Positions 50,537 to 58,562 of a stretch of DNA of 63,310 nt are shown in pieces. The translations under genes and the position numbers were made by a program. The notes under the pieces were generated by a model. The model was not told where the DNA came from. It searched no databases and saw only the letters and a program-made list of their open reading frames with translations. Within the stretch, counting starts at the first letter, position 1; each line of letters starts with the position of its first letter. Source of the stretch: CAYLOP01 sp964385305. Its GTDB lineage: Bacteria; Chloroflexota; Anaerolineae; Anaerolineales; E44-bin32. Location: contig CAYLOP010000003.1 in the NCBI GenBank assembly GCA_964385305.1, forward strand, positions 1 through 63,310, written 5' to 3'.

Positions 50537-50892
50537 CCGTCCCTCCCTCACGATGGTGAAGATGCTTTGGAACACAAGTTTCCGGAGACGCGACCCATCT
50601 CCATCACTACCAAGAATTGGGTTCATCTAGCTTGAAAGAATAATGATAAGAGCTTTGGCGCGCTCAACACATGACGATCGGATTGGGCGAGGGAAAAGTA
50701 TGGTTTGGACGAGCGTCTGTATTGCTTAATATTAGGACAAAACAGTCCGGATCGCAACGATCCGTAATGAGTTCGACAGCTAATGGAAGCTAATTGAGAG
50801 ATAGAACATGAGAAACCGGGGCAATTGCGATGGGGGAGAAAATCCTGTGCGGTCCTGTCAAGATGATTTTTAGGATACCCGGCGATTGTGTC
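50537..50892. other. 356-bp interval with a short inverted repeat
   Basis: The only clear signal is a perfect CGGATCG-caa-CGATCCG repeat at 50758-50774, with no T-run. It may be an operator or a chance palindrome. No coding frame is convincing. Confidence 0.35.
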
Positions 50893-51345
50893 TCACCGAG
50901 CGGCTTGAAAAGGTGCATTCCAACTTGGTGACTTGTGGACATGGACGACCTTCCAGCCCTCGTCGAAACGAATGATCACACGGCTTTCGTTATAACTAAT
51001 AACCTTGACCCCTTCTGCAGTGCCCTTTGAGATAAGTAGCGTGTAGGAGCAGATTGCAGTGTCGCCATACCGTTGTTCGTGGTAGTTGGCGAGATCGAAT
51101 CGCACACGTGCCTTTTCTTCTGGAAGGCCGTTTGGGGGATTGGGATCGAGAGCCATCCCTGCCGTATCGTCGCGTTGTGATTCGGCCATCATGAAGTCGT
51201 GAAAAGGAAGTCCGTCGATGAGGTGGGGTGTGATGTACCATTCATAAAGGGTTAGATCGGAGGCGGAGGTCGTGTGGTAGGCATCGACATTATTGTTAAA
51301 AATGCTTTGAAGGTGTTCCTCAAGGAAAGCGCGAATCTCCGACAT
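50893..51345 (-). CDS. SnoaL/NTF2-like protein (CaMKII association-domain type)
   Basis: The protein has 150 residues. The helices of residues 1-35 (IRAFLEEHLQSIFNNNVDAY) and the strands ending GWKVVHVHKSPSWNAP match NTF2-like cone folds of the CaMKII-association / DUF4440 type, which form dimers with a pocket. No catalytic residues can be assigned. The ATG at 51345 has GGAGG five bases upstream, better than the ATG at 51357 that overlaps the site. It lies downstream of priA on the same strand with a 158-bp gap. Function unknown. Confidence 0.7.
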   Translation of the reverse strand: MSEIRAFLEEHLQSIFNNNVDAYHTTSASDLTLYEWYITPHLIDGLPFHDFMMAESQRDDTAGMALDPNPPNGLPEEKARVRFDLANYHEQRYGDTAICSYTLLISKGTAEGVKVISYNESRVIIRFDEGWKVVHVHKSPSWNAPFQAAR

Positions 51346-51503
51346 GTGAACCTCCATGATGTGGGCGTAATTTGATCTCAGGCTGACCAGTCTTATTTCT
51401 CTCAGGCAAGCGCATGTGTCTTCTCACCACGTTTCCGTTGAGCCAGGCGTTTTTGCTCAACAGCGAAGTGCTATTTACGCATGATGGAACGGACGTCTGA
51501 ACC

Positions 51504-54005
51504 TCACAGCAAGGTAACCGGATCGACATCGATGAACCACCCCTCAGGCAAATCCTCGGGGATAACGAGTGTGGGGTCCTTCGCCCGGATCACAATGTGC
51601 CAGCGGAACAGTCCGCGGATGCGTTTGTAAAAGCAAGGGGATGGCCCGATGAGATCAGCGATGACCTCGCCCGAGGTGATCCGCTCTCCCACGCGCGCGG
51701 CCATGCGCTTTGCTTCCTCAGCCGCGAATTTGGAAGAGCTATGGCGAAACACCAGCCGCGCGAGGCGCCGGTAGGGTGGGTAGCCAAGCTGTTTCCGATG
51801 ATATAGTTCCTGCTCATAGAAGGCCATATAGTCGTGTTCTGACGCGGCTTGAATCGCATAGTGATCGGGCTGGTAGGTCTGTAAGATCACGCGCCCGCCG
51901 AGTAAACCTCTCCCGGCCCGGCCGGCGACTTGCGTGAGAATCTGAAAGGTTCGTTCAGCAGCTTGGTACTCGGGCAAGTTCAAGCCGACGTCTGCCGAGA
52001 TCACACCGACCAGTGTGACGAGCGGAAGGTCGAGGCCCTTCGCCAGCATCTGCGTCCCGATGAGCACATCCGCCTGGTGGGATGCAAATTGGGAGAGGAT
52101 GACATCATGGGACCCTTTTCCTCGTGTGACGTCACGGTCCCATCTCAGCGTTCGAAGGTTGGGATAGTTTCGCTCTAATTCGGTTTGCACACGTTGCGTG
52201 CCCGTGCCGAAATGCTTTATGCGCGTGCCCTTGCACCTTGGACAGTTGGTTGGCGGCTGGCGTGTGTAGCCGCAGTGATGGCACATGAGATGTGCCTGCG
52301 CGCTGTGATAGGTGAGGGGGATCTCGCAACGCGGGCACCGGACCACCCAGCCGCAATCGCGACAAAAAACATACGTAGATGTGCCTCGGCGATTCAAGAA
52401 CAGTATAGCTTGTTGATTCTTTGAAAATGTCTCGCCCAGGGCTTTTCGGAGCGCACGGCTGAAAATAGAGCGGTTACCGGAGCGCAATTCCTGGCGCATG
52501 TCCACGATTCGCACGGGGGGTAGATCGATGTAACTGGCGGACCCTTCAGAAGGCTGGTAGCGCGAGGTCAGGCCGAAGTGTTCTGCCTGGCGGCTTATCT
52601 TGGTGTGGTGACTTAAGATGCGGTTGGGTAGGGTGAGAAGGTCGAACTCTCCTTGTTCAGCCCGGTAGCGAGTGCTTATCTCGGGTGTAGCACTGCCTAA
52701 GATGCATGCCGCTGGAAGCATGCGCGCGTAAGCCAGCGCTGCCTCGCGGGCGTGGTAGCGCGGGCTGCGTCCCTGTTCCTTGTAGGAGGTATCGTGAGAT
52801 TCGTCGAGGACGATCAGGCCAATGTCAGGAAGGGGCGCGAAGAGGCCGCTGCGTGCGCCCACGATGACGCGTAGTTTGCCCTCACGGCAACGGCGCCATG
52901 TGTCGTAACGTTCGCCATCTGAAAGCTGAGAATGAATCAAGCCGACCTGTTCTGGGAACCTGGCCATAAAGCGGCGTACGGTTTGAGGCGTAAGGGCTAT
53001 TTCGGGAACAAGCACAATGGCGCTGCGACCGAGTGTGAGTGTCTCGTGGACAGCACGAAGGTAAATCTCGGTCTTGCCGGATCCGGTGACACCGTGGATG
53101 AGGATGGGGCGCGGGCCTCGATGGGGCACGTTGTGAACCGCTTCTCGAACCCTTGACCAGACGGCTTTCTGATCGGAGGTGAGTGATGGGGCCTCGGTGG
53201 GGATGAAATCCACGTCCGACAGGGGGTCGCGCCACACCTCGGCTTCGGGCAGTGCAATAAGCCCACGATCTTCAAGGTAGCGAAGATCGACCGGGGTTGC
53301 GCCACACTCGGCGTAGAGCCATGTTGCTTCGATCGGCTCACCCTCCTCGATGAGCATCTCTAATACAGCCTTGCGTCGATCGGCGGCTTTCATCCCTGGC
53401 CTGCCGAGATCATCAAACATGGTCACAGCCTCTTCTGGGGTAACAGCCAATTGGGCTGTACGCACATGCCTGGGTTGCGCGCGCGATTCCGCCAGGATAG
53501 GTTTGCGTTCGATGGCGCCTTGCCTTACGAGCCGATCCGCGGCACGGCGCCAATTGAGGCGAGAGAGCGAACGCGCGATTTGACGTCCACGTAGGGGACC
53601 CCGTCGCGCAAGCAGTGCGACCAGTCGCTCGTCAGCAGGTGAGGTTGTATGTGTGTCTGAGTCGACAAGTGTATAAAGTGAATCCGCCTTCTGGCTGAGC
53701 CCGGGTGGAAGCATCAGGGTAAGACAGTCGATCAGAGGCGAGAGCGTTTGAAGTTGGAGCCAGTGTGCTAATTCGAGTTGATGGGGAGTCAGTACGGGGT
53801 CTGGATCGATAAGGTCCTCGATGGCGCGCGTCTCGGGGACCTCGGGTTTTTTCGAAGTGTCGATGACCACGCCCTGGACGCGCTGTTTTCCAAATGGAAC
53901 TGTGATGAGATGGCCGGGTCCGACATGGCCGCGCAGGGAAGGGGGCAGGTGATAATCGAAGGTACCGCGTATGGAAGGGAGATTGACCGCCACCTTTACG
54001 AACAT
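51504..54005 (-). CDS. priA: Primosomal protein N' (replication restart helicase PriA)
   Basis: The protein has 833 residues. The N-terminal DNA-binding domain starts VAVNLPSIRGTFDYHLPPSL. The helicase core has Walker A ILIHGVTGSGKTEIYLRAV, a DEAH-type box written LIVLDESHDTSYKEQGRSPR, and TGTQRVQTELERNYPNLRTL. The zinc region has four CxxC pairs: FCRDCGWVVRCPRC, LMCHHCG and NCPRCKG. It reloads the replisome at stalled forks. The start ATG lies five bases after the stop of the CorC-like gene, so the two are co-transcribed. DESH in place of the common DEEH is a small change within the family. Confidence 0.95.
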   Translation of the reverse strand: MFVKVAVNLPSIRGTFDYHLPPSLRGHVGPGHLITVPFGKQRVQGVVIDTSKKPEVPETRAIEDLIDPDPVLTPHQLELAHWLQLQTLSPLIDCLTLMLPPGLSQKADSLYTLVDSDTHTTSPADERLVALLARRGPLRGRQIARSLSRLNWRRAADRLVRQGAIERKPILAESRAQPRHVRTAQLAVTPEEAVTMFDDLGRPGMKAADRRKAVLEMLIEEGEPIEATWLYAECGATPVDLRYLEDRGLIALPEAEVWRDPLSDVDFIPTEAPSLTSDQKAVWSRVREAVHNVPHRGPRPILIHGVTGSGKTEIYLRAVHETLTLGRSAIVLVPEIALTPQTVRRFMARFPEQVGLIHSQLSDGERYDTWRRCREGKLRVIVGARSGLFAPLPDIGLIVLDESHDTSYKEQGRSPRYHAREAALAYARMLPAACILGSATPEISTRYRAEQGEFDLLTLPNRILSHHTKISRQAEHFGLTSRYQPSEGSASYIDLPPVRIVDMRQELRSGNRSIFSRALRKALGETFSKNQQAILFLNRRGTSTYVFCRDCGWVVRCPRCEIPLTYHSAQAHLMCHHCGYTRQPPTNCPRCKGTRIKHFGTGTQRVQTELERNYPNLRTLRWDRDVTRGKGSHDVILSQFASHQADVLIGTQMLAKGLDLPLVTLVGVISADVGLNLPEYQAAERTFQILTQVAGRAGRGLLGGRVILQTYQPDHYAIQAASEHDYMAFYEQELYHRKQLGYPPYRRLARLVFRHSSSKFAAEEAKRMAARVGERITSGEVIADLIGPSPCFYKRIRGLFRWHIVIRAKDPTLVIPEDLPEGWFIDVDPVTLL

Positions 54006-54010
54006 AGAAT

Positions 54011-55366
54011 CTAGACTTCGTCCGTTTTCCCCGAAGGCGTTTGGCCGCCCGCCTTTTTGGCCGGGGATAGAGAGAGGCGGGCAATGCGCAGGCCGTCCAT
54101 GGCTTCAACACGCAGGCGCACTCCGCCCACGACCACGGTGTCGCCGATGCGCGCAAGGCGACCGAGGCGGCCCAGGACGTACCCAGCGATTGTGTCGTAG
54201 TAGGGATCTTGCAGTTTGAGATTAAAGTGCTCATTGAAATCATCGATGGGCATGAGGCCGTCGATCGAGGATGTTCCATCGTCCATGGGCATGATTTCGG
54301 GCTCGGTTGCAAAGGGGTCGCCAACCTCGCCGACGATTTCTTCTAGCAAATCCTCCAGGGTCACCACGCCAGCTGTCCCGCCATACTCGTCCAACACCAT
54401 CGCGATGTGCTGCTGCCGGGCGCGGAATAGATTCAGAAGCGCGCCGATGCGTGCCGTTTCAGGGATGAAAATCGTGTCGCGCATGATCTCACGGGCGAAT
54501 TTTACATCCTTCTGGTCGCCGTGCAGTGCATTGAGTAGATCGTTTAGGTGGATGACGCCGAGAATTTGATCGAGGCTTTCCCCGTAGACTGGGATCTTGG
54601 TGAAAGGGTGTTCGAGAGCGGTTTGGAGGACCATTTCGAGAGTAGCCTCGGCTGGGACAGCGATCATTTCGGTCCGTGGGACCATGACCAGGCGCACCAG
54701 GGTGTCGCTGAAGTCGAAGACAGCATACACCATCTCTTCAGCCGCATCTCCCATAATACCGCTGCCCGCGCTGGCGCTGACAAGCATCTTGAGTTCCTCA
54801 ACGGAGTGGACCAATTCATGGCCGGAAGCAGGGTCCATCTTCAGCAAACGTAGGAGTGAGTTGCCGGCGCCGTTGAGCAGCCAGATGGCGGGTCTGAAGA
54901 TCCATTCAATCCAAACGGTGGGGCGGGCAACGGTGAGAGCCGTGCGCTCTGAATGTTGAAGGGCAATCGATTTGGGCGCGAGCTCTCCTATCACGACGTG
55001 GAGAAATGTGATCACAGCGAAAGCTAGGGTGGCGGATAGGCTGTGGGAAACCTCGCTCTCGATGGCTTTGGGAAATAAGTTGATGATTGGCAGGAGGAGA
55101 TTGCTGAGCGCAGGCTCACCGATCCATCCTAGACCAAGGCTGGCGAGTGTGATTCCAAGCTGGGTCGCCGCGATGAAACGATCTGGATCGTGGATGGCGC
55201 GCTGCACCCACAGTGCGGAGGTCACACCTTGCGATTCCAATTCGGTGATCCGGGTTCGTCTGACACTGACCAACGCGAATTCCGCTGCGACAAAGAAGCC
55301 ATTGGCCAATACAAGCAACAAGACAGCCCCTAGCCTAAGAACATCAAGCCAAATCGACGTTTCCAT
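54011..55366 (-). CDS. CorC/HlyC-type transporter-associated protein (DUF21-CBS)
   Basis: The protein has 451 residues. An N-terminal DUF21/CNNM domain with about four transmembrane helices (LGAVLLLVLANGFFVAAEFA; VSVRRTRITELESQG; IALQHSERTAL) precedes a CBS pair at about 215-335 (MVPRTEMIAVPAEATLEMVL; VIHLNDLLNALHG) and a C-terminal CorC_HlyC domain (IDGLMPIDDFNEHFNLKLQD). These proteins are linked to magnesium and cobalt efflux; the older hemolysin name is not a guide to function. The start is ATG at 55366. It is the first gene of an operon with priA. Confidence 0.92.
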   Translation of the reverse strand: METSIWLDVLRLGAVLLLVLANGFFVAAEFALVSVRRTRITELESQGVTSALWVQRAIHDPDRFIAATQLGITLASLGLGWIGEPALSNLLLPIINLFPKAIESEVSHSLSATLAFAVITFLHVVIGELAPKSIALQHSERTALTVARPTVWIEWIFRPAIWLLNGAGNSLLRLLKMDPASGHELVHSVEELKMLVSASAGSGIMGDAAEEMVYAVFDFSDTLVRLVMVPRTEMIAVPAEATLEMVLQTALEHPFTKIPVYGESLDQILGVIHLNDLLNALHGDQKDVKFAREIMRDTIFIPETARIGALLNLFRARQQHIAMVLDEYGGTAGVVTLEDLLEEIVGEVGDPFATEPEIMPMDDGTSSIDGLMPIDDFNEHFNLKLQDPYYDTIAGYVLGRLGRLARIGDTVVVGGVRLRVEAMDGLRIARLSLSPAKKAGGQTPSGKTDEV

Positions 55367-55431
55367 ACATTACTCGATTCGAAAGATGTGTTCCAAGCAC
55401 ATCGTGGAGTTCAATCATGTGAGCGAAGAAT

Positions 55432-56277
55432 TTAATCCTGTGCCTGACGGTAGATCGCTGCCGCACCGTATCCGACGACGGAATTGTAATCTGCGGTGAT
55501 ATCTCCGGATGTCGCGTAATGAAGCACTTTGACGCGGTCTGCGCCGAGATCTTGAGCAGCCCAAAGCACAGCCGCAAGCGCCCCACGACCACAGGCAAAG
55601 CCCACCCCCTCCTGCTCTGCAGAGAGCACACCTGAAGGGTCGAATGCCTCAAGGCGTGCGAGGATCTCTCCATCTAGGCGTTGAGCAATGGCTTGTGGAT
55701 AAAAATGAGATAAATCCGAACTGGCGATAAGAACTGCGTTCTGGCCCTCCAGCGTCGCGCCTAGGGCATGACCAACGGCTTTTACCGTTTTTTCTGATTG
55801 ATCGGGCAGCATCAGTGGAAGAAAGCGAAAAGGCTTTTTCAGGGTTCTCTGCAGGAAAGGCAACTCTATTTCAAGAGAGTGTTCTCTATCTTCACGGATA
55901 CGTTTTAACTCGGGACCACCGGCTTGGAGAAGCTCTTGTTCAAAGCCGATCAATAGCGTCTTATCAACGGGCAGTATTCCAAGCGGCGTTTCATAAGCCT
56001 CGTGGTCGGTGGAGAGAACGCTGGCGGGATGCGGAAAATGCAGGGGAGACACGATCACCACGATGTCGGGCTCCAAGTCTTGGAGACACCGGAACGCATG
56101 CGCTGCAACTTGGCCCGAATAGCGATGCCCGGCATGGGGTGTGATGATGCCGATCACCTTGCCGGCGCTCTCTTGTTTGGGGCAGTTCTGTAAATATCGA
56201 TCAATGGATTGTGCGAGCGTTTCCCGATCCCCGGGATACCATGTCCCAGCGATTGAGGAAGGGCGAGTGTCTAGCAT
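55432..56277 (-). CDS. amrB: AmmeMemoRadiSam system protein B (MEMO1 family)
   Basis: The protein has 281 residues. It opens with RPSSIAGTWYPGDRETLAQS and has the metal-site motifs IITPHAGHRYSGQVAAHAF, IVVIVSPLHFPHP, and SSDLSHFYP; the C-terminus has FACGRGALAAVLWAAQD and SVVGYGAAAIY. This is the MEMO-like dioxygenase-fold family, which in bacteria often accompanies an AmmeMemoRadiSam protein A and a radical-SAM enzyme. Neither partner is in this window. The ATG at 56277 has AGGA upstream; the longer frame is not supported. The gene diverges from the SOS-type cassette. Confidence 0.88.
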   Translation of the reverse strand: MLDTRPSSIAGTWYPGDRETLAQSIDRYLQNCPKQESAGKVIGIITPHAGHRYSGQVAAHAFRCLQDLEPDIVVIVSPLHFPHPASVLSTDHEAYETPLGILPVDKTLLIGFEQELLQAGGPELKRIREDREHSLEIELPFLQRTLKKPFRFLPLMLPDQSEKTVKAVGHALGATLEGQNAVLIASSDLSHFYPQAIAQRLDGEILARLEAFDPSGVLSAEQEGVGFACGRGALAAVLWAAQDLGADRVKVLHYATSGDITADYNSVVGYGAAAIYRQAQD

Positions 56278-56519
56278 CGTAATCCTATGCACCTCTATCT
56301 TGGATTGTAGCACAGGAGCGATCAGATGAAATGGTTGAAAGGCAATTTGCCACACGCTTCTCTGCAGACTGGGGGTTACAAGGCAATGTTCGATATTGTC
56401 ATCCCGTCCGCTGTCGAACTAAGCATTATTTAAGTGTGTTGTGATACTCGACGGTATAGAACGATAAGAGGCTTATTGCTCAAGTATACGCCAGCGCAAG
56501 TGTGATCCTTGAAAGGGAC

Positions 56520-56549
56520 TTGACAACAGAACGTATGTTCGTATAAAAT
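56520..56549 (+). promoter_or_regulatory. Near-consensus promoter of the putative SOS cassette
   Basis: A perfect TTGACA (56520-56525), 16-bp spacer and TATAAA (56542-56547); TAAAAT (56544-56549) is an alternative at 18 bp. The ATG at 56596 has AAGGAGGTG upstream. Confidence 0.85.
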
Positions 56550-56562
56550 AGAACAAGCGTTC
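56529..56562 (+). promoter_or_regulatory. Tandem LexA-type operators (GAAC-N4-GTTC)
   Basis: GAACGTATGTTC (56529-56540) lies in the promoter spacer and GAACAAGCGTTC (56551-56562) at the predicted transcription start. They are 22 bp apart, two helical turns. Both match the Gram-positive SOS box GAACN4GTTC exactly. The use of this box in Chloroflexota is inferred. Confidence 0.8.
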
Positions 56563-56595
56563 TATATAAGATGATGGCAAGGAGGTGGATGAACA

Positions 56596-57588
56596 ATGGG
56601 ACGATCATTCCTTTATCGAGGATTTCAACAGCGTGTACCTGGCAGGGATACATTGCATACGCGTGTCGCCCCTGCACCGACTCCTTCTAATGGAAGACAG
56701 GATCAAGAGGATCACCGGGGTACCAAATCCTCCGCCCCGCGAATGGAAACGTATCGACTGCCATGGGAGTTAGAAGCCCAGGAGGAAGCACATAATCTTT
56801 GGACCGTGCGCGAGGCGAGAGGGGTAGAACCTCCATACCGCCATCGGTCTCATGCAAATGGCGTGGAGCTTCGCCTGCTGCCGCTGCTCCACGCCATGCC
56901 GGGTCTTACCCCGCTCACCGGGGTGGTTGGGATGTCTGCGGTTGGCAACCCGCTCACGCTAAATCTCGAAAATAAAGCGACATCGAACTTGCTGGTATTC
57001 GGACCGGAAGGTTGTGGAAAATCAGAGTTGCTGCGTGCATTGATGCTCTCGCTTGCGCTTACAAGTCGTCGCTCACAGGTGAATTTTATGGGCATCGACA
57101 TCGGCGGGCGCGAGTTCGCCGTATTAGAAGCTCTGCCGCATGCGCTCACGGATCTGGCGACAGAACCGGGCTTCGCGGTGGATATCGTCCTGTGGTTGCG
57201 AGAGGAGATAGAGCGTCGAAAGAACGTTGGTGTAACACAGCCCCATCTTATACTATTCGTTGACGATATGGGGTGGCTCGTGCGCAGCAAGGATGCTGAA
57301 GCGATCGCCGCGCTCTCCGCTATCGTTCGCTTAGGACAAGATGTTGGGGTTCACCTTGTCGCAGCTTCTCGCACTTCTCTGCCGCCGGCGCTTCGGCGAT
57401 TGCTGCATCATCGAGGGATGGTTGAAGCGGTAGCTGTTCGCGAGCAATCACGTTCTGGCTCGACGGTGGGTAGATTCCGTTTCACCTCGGGTAGGGATAC
57501 CAGCATTGCCGATACAACGTGGATGAGCGCACGCGATTTAGACACTGCGGTACGGCTCGTGAAGGCGGGATGGAGAGCCGCGGGATAG
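56596..57588 (+). CDS. FtsK/SpoIIIE-like P-loop ATPase, first gene of the putative SOS cassette
   Basis: The protein has 330 residues. A basic, Pro-rich N-terminal region (1-60) precedes an ATPase core at about 95-300. The core has VVGMSAVGNPLTLNLENKAT, Walker A LLVFGPEGCGKSELLRALML, MGIDIGGREFAVLEALPHAL, Walker B LILFVDDMGWLVRSKDAE and a sensor-like VHLVAASRTSLPPALRRLL. The design is that of FtsK/SpoIIIE domains but only one compact domain is present, with no membrane anchor and no winged helix. It may instead be a stand-alone RecA-like motor comparable in role to ImuA. Behind two LexA-type operators it is probably damage-induced. AAGGAGG lies ten bases before the ATG. It is coupled to the next gene (9 bp gap). 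Confidence 0.72.
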   Translation: MGRSFLYRGFQQRVPGRDTLHTRVAPAPTPSNGRQDQEDHRGTKSSAPRMETYRLPWELEAQEEAHNLWTVREARGVEPPYRHRSHANGVELRLLPLLHAMPGLTPLTGVVGMSAVGNPLTLNLENKATSNLLVFGPEGCGKSELLRALMLSLALTSRRSQVNFMGIDIGGREFAVLEALPHALTDLATEPGFAVDIVLWLREEIERRKNVGVTQPHLILFVDDMGWLVRSKDAEAIAALSAIVRLGQDVGVHLVAASRTSLPPALRRLLHHRGMVEAVAVREQSRSGSTVGRFRFTSGRDTSIADTTWMSARDLDTAVRLVKAGWRAAG

Positions 57589-57597
57589 GATTGGTCT

Positions 57598-58005
57598 ATG
57601 AAGAGCCTTGCCATTCGTTGGATAGGTCTGTTTGCTACAGTGGCTTTTGCGCTCCGTCGATTCGGGCATATCTCGAATGTCGCCATCGGTGGTGTCTCTC
57701 GCCCTGTGGCCCGGATGGACGCAATCCTGTGCGGCATGACCATTGCACTGATGAGTTCATGGCTTCTTTCAGCACTATGGCGGATCTTTGCCAAAAGATT
57801 CGAGACAACCCGCATCGAGGAGCAAATCGTGACATACAGCGATATCGTATCCGAGACGTGGGAAACCGTAGAATTCGGGTTCGACGAGAATGTTGTATGC
57901 GATCCAATGTTTCTCTCTGAGGAGGTGGGTCGGGGTATCAACTCTCGCGAAACTGACGATGTCCTAGGCGTTTACCAAGTAGAGGCATACGAGCGTACGA
58001 CATGA
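57598..58005 (+). CDS. Small membrane protein of the putative SOS cassette
   Basis: The protein has 135 residues in the longest frame. Two hydrophobic helices are at about 6-20 and 42-64 (LCGMTIALMSSWLLSALW), followed by an acidic C-terminal part (78-135). I know no family. An internal GTG at 57829 with GAGGAG six bases upstream would give only the 58-residue acidic part, so both starts are possible. Its stop overlaps the next start as ATGA. SOS regulons often hold small membrane division inhibitors such as YneA; that role here is only a guess. Confidence 0.5.
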   Translation: MKSLAIRWIGLFATVAFALRRFGHISNVAIGGVSRPVARMDAILCGMTIALMSSWLLSALWRIFAKRFETTRIEEQIVTYSDIVSETWETVEFGFDENVVCDPMFLSEEVGRGINSRETDDVLGVYQVEAYERTT

Positions 58006-58268
58006 GAAATACATTTCGTTTTGGAGAATTCGTGCATGTGGCGCGGAGAAACAAATCAGGAATACCCGACGAGTTCCTTTGGCGTGGGCGCAGGCATCGC
58101 ATCCGCCGTTTGGAATCATGCCGAGATGAAAACCGTCGAACCAGAGATGCCACGCGGTTGCATCGCTTATTTTTTATTCGGACCACAAGCGGGCTTCGCT
58201 GTTTGATATCACATGATGTCGACGGCGATACCTGGCGTATGGAGCACATGTATCTAACTGAGGAATAA
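58002..58268 (+). CDS. DUF6504-like small protein
   Basis: The protein has 88 residues. PDEFLWRGRRHRIRRLESCR, then RLHRLFFIRTTSGLRCLISH and TWRMEHMYL, resemble, from memory, DUF6504 proteins. In Actinobacteria those often lie beside the ImuB/DnaE2 mutasome genes, which would fit an SOS-controlled operon. The start overlaps the previous stop by four bases. No catalytic residues can be assigned. The match is by eye and needs a profile search. Confidence 0.55.
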   Translation: MRNTFRFGEFVHVARRNKSGIPDEFLWRGRRHRIRRLESCRDENRRTRDATRLHRLFFIRTTSGLRCLISHDVDGDTWRMEHMYLTEE

Positions 58269-58271
58269 CCC

Positions 58272-58535
58272 ATGAATGTTGGAATGCTATGGTTTGATGC
58301 AGACCCACGGGTCAATCTAGACGCTCGACTCACACGAGCGGCTGCCTACTACCAAGAAAAGTATGGAAGCGTTCCCAATTTGTGTTTCATCCATCCTGCA
58401 ACAGCAGGGGACGATCCGCCCCAAAAAGTGGCAGATCTTGAAGTTCGCACAAGTAAGAAAATACTCCCAGATCACTTCTGGTTGGGAATAGGTTTAGAGC
58501 CTGTTGTTTCCGCTAGAGAAGCGAGCACGGATTAA
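58272..58535 (+). CDS. Conserved-looking 87-residue protein, last gene of the cassette
   Basis: The protein has 87 residues. It starts MNVGMLWFDADPRVNLDARL and has AAAYYQEKYGSVPNLCFIHP and VRTSKKILPDHFWLGIGLE, a pattern with strand-helix-strand-strand character. I recall similar unnamed proteins next to DUF6504 but cannot name the family. TGAGGAAT provides the ribosome site. It is three bases after the previous stop. It is convergent with holA, and no good terminator was seen between them. Confidence 0.6.
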   Translation: MNVGMLWFDADPRVNLDARLTRAAAYYQEKYGSVPNLCFIHPATAGDDPPQKVADLEVRTSKKILPDHFWLGIGLEPVVSAREASTD

Positions 58536-58562
58536 ATTCGTCTACGTTTGGGCTTCGAAGAG

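Larger units (their letters stand above)
56278..56595. other. 318-bp divergent intergenic region with the cassette promoter
   Basis: The right part holds the LexA-type operators and promoter of the cassette described below. The left part (56278-56510) must contain the promoter of the MEMO-family gene; no clear consensus was found in it. Confidence 0.5.

Noticed and set aside
57519..57920. 133-codon frame overlapping the second cassette gene
   Set aside because: It lies in another frame across the end of the ATPase gene, without a ribosome site; the 57598 frame fits the operon spacing and the ATGA overlap.
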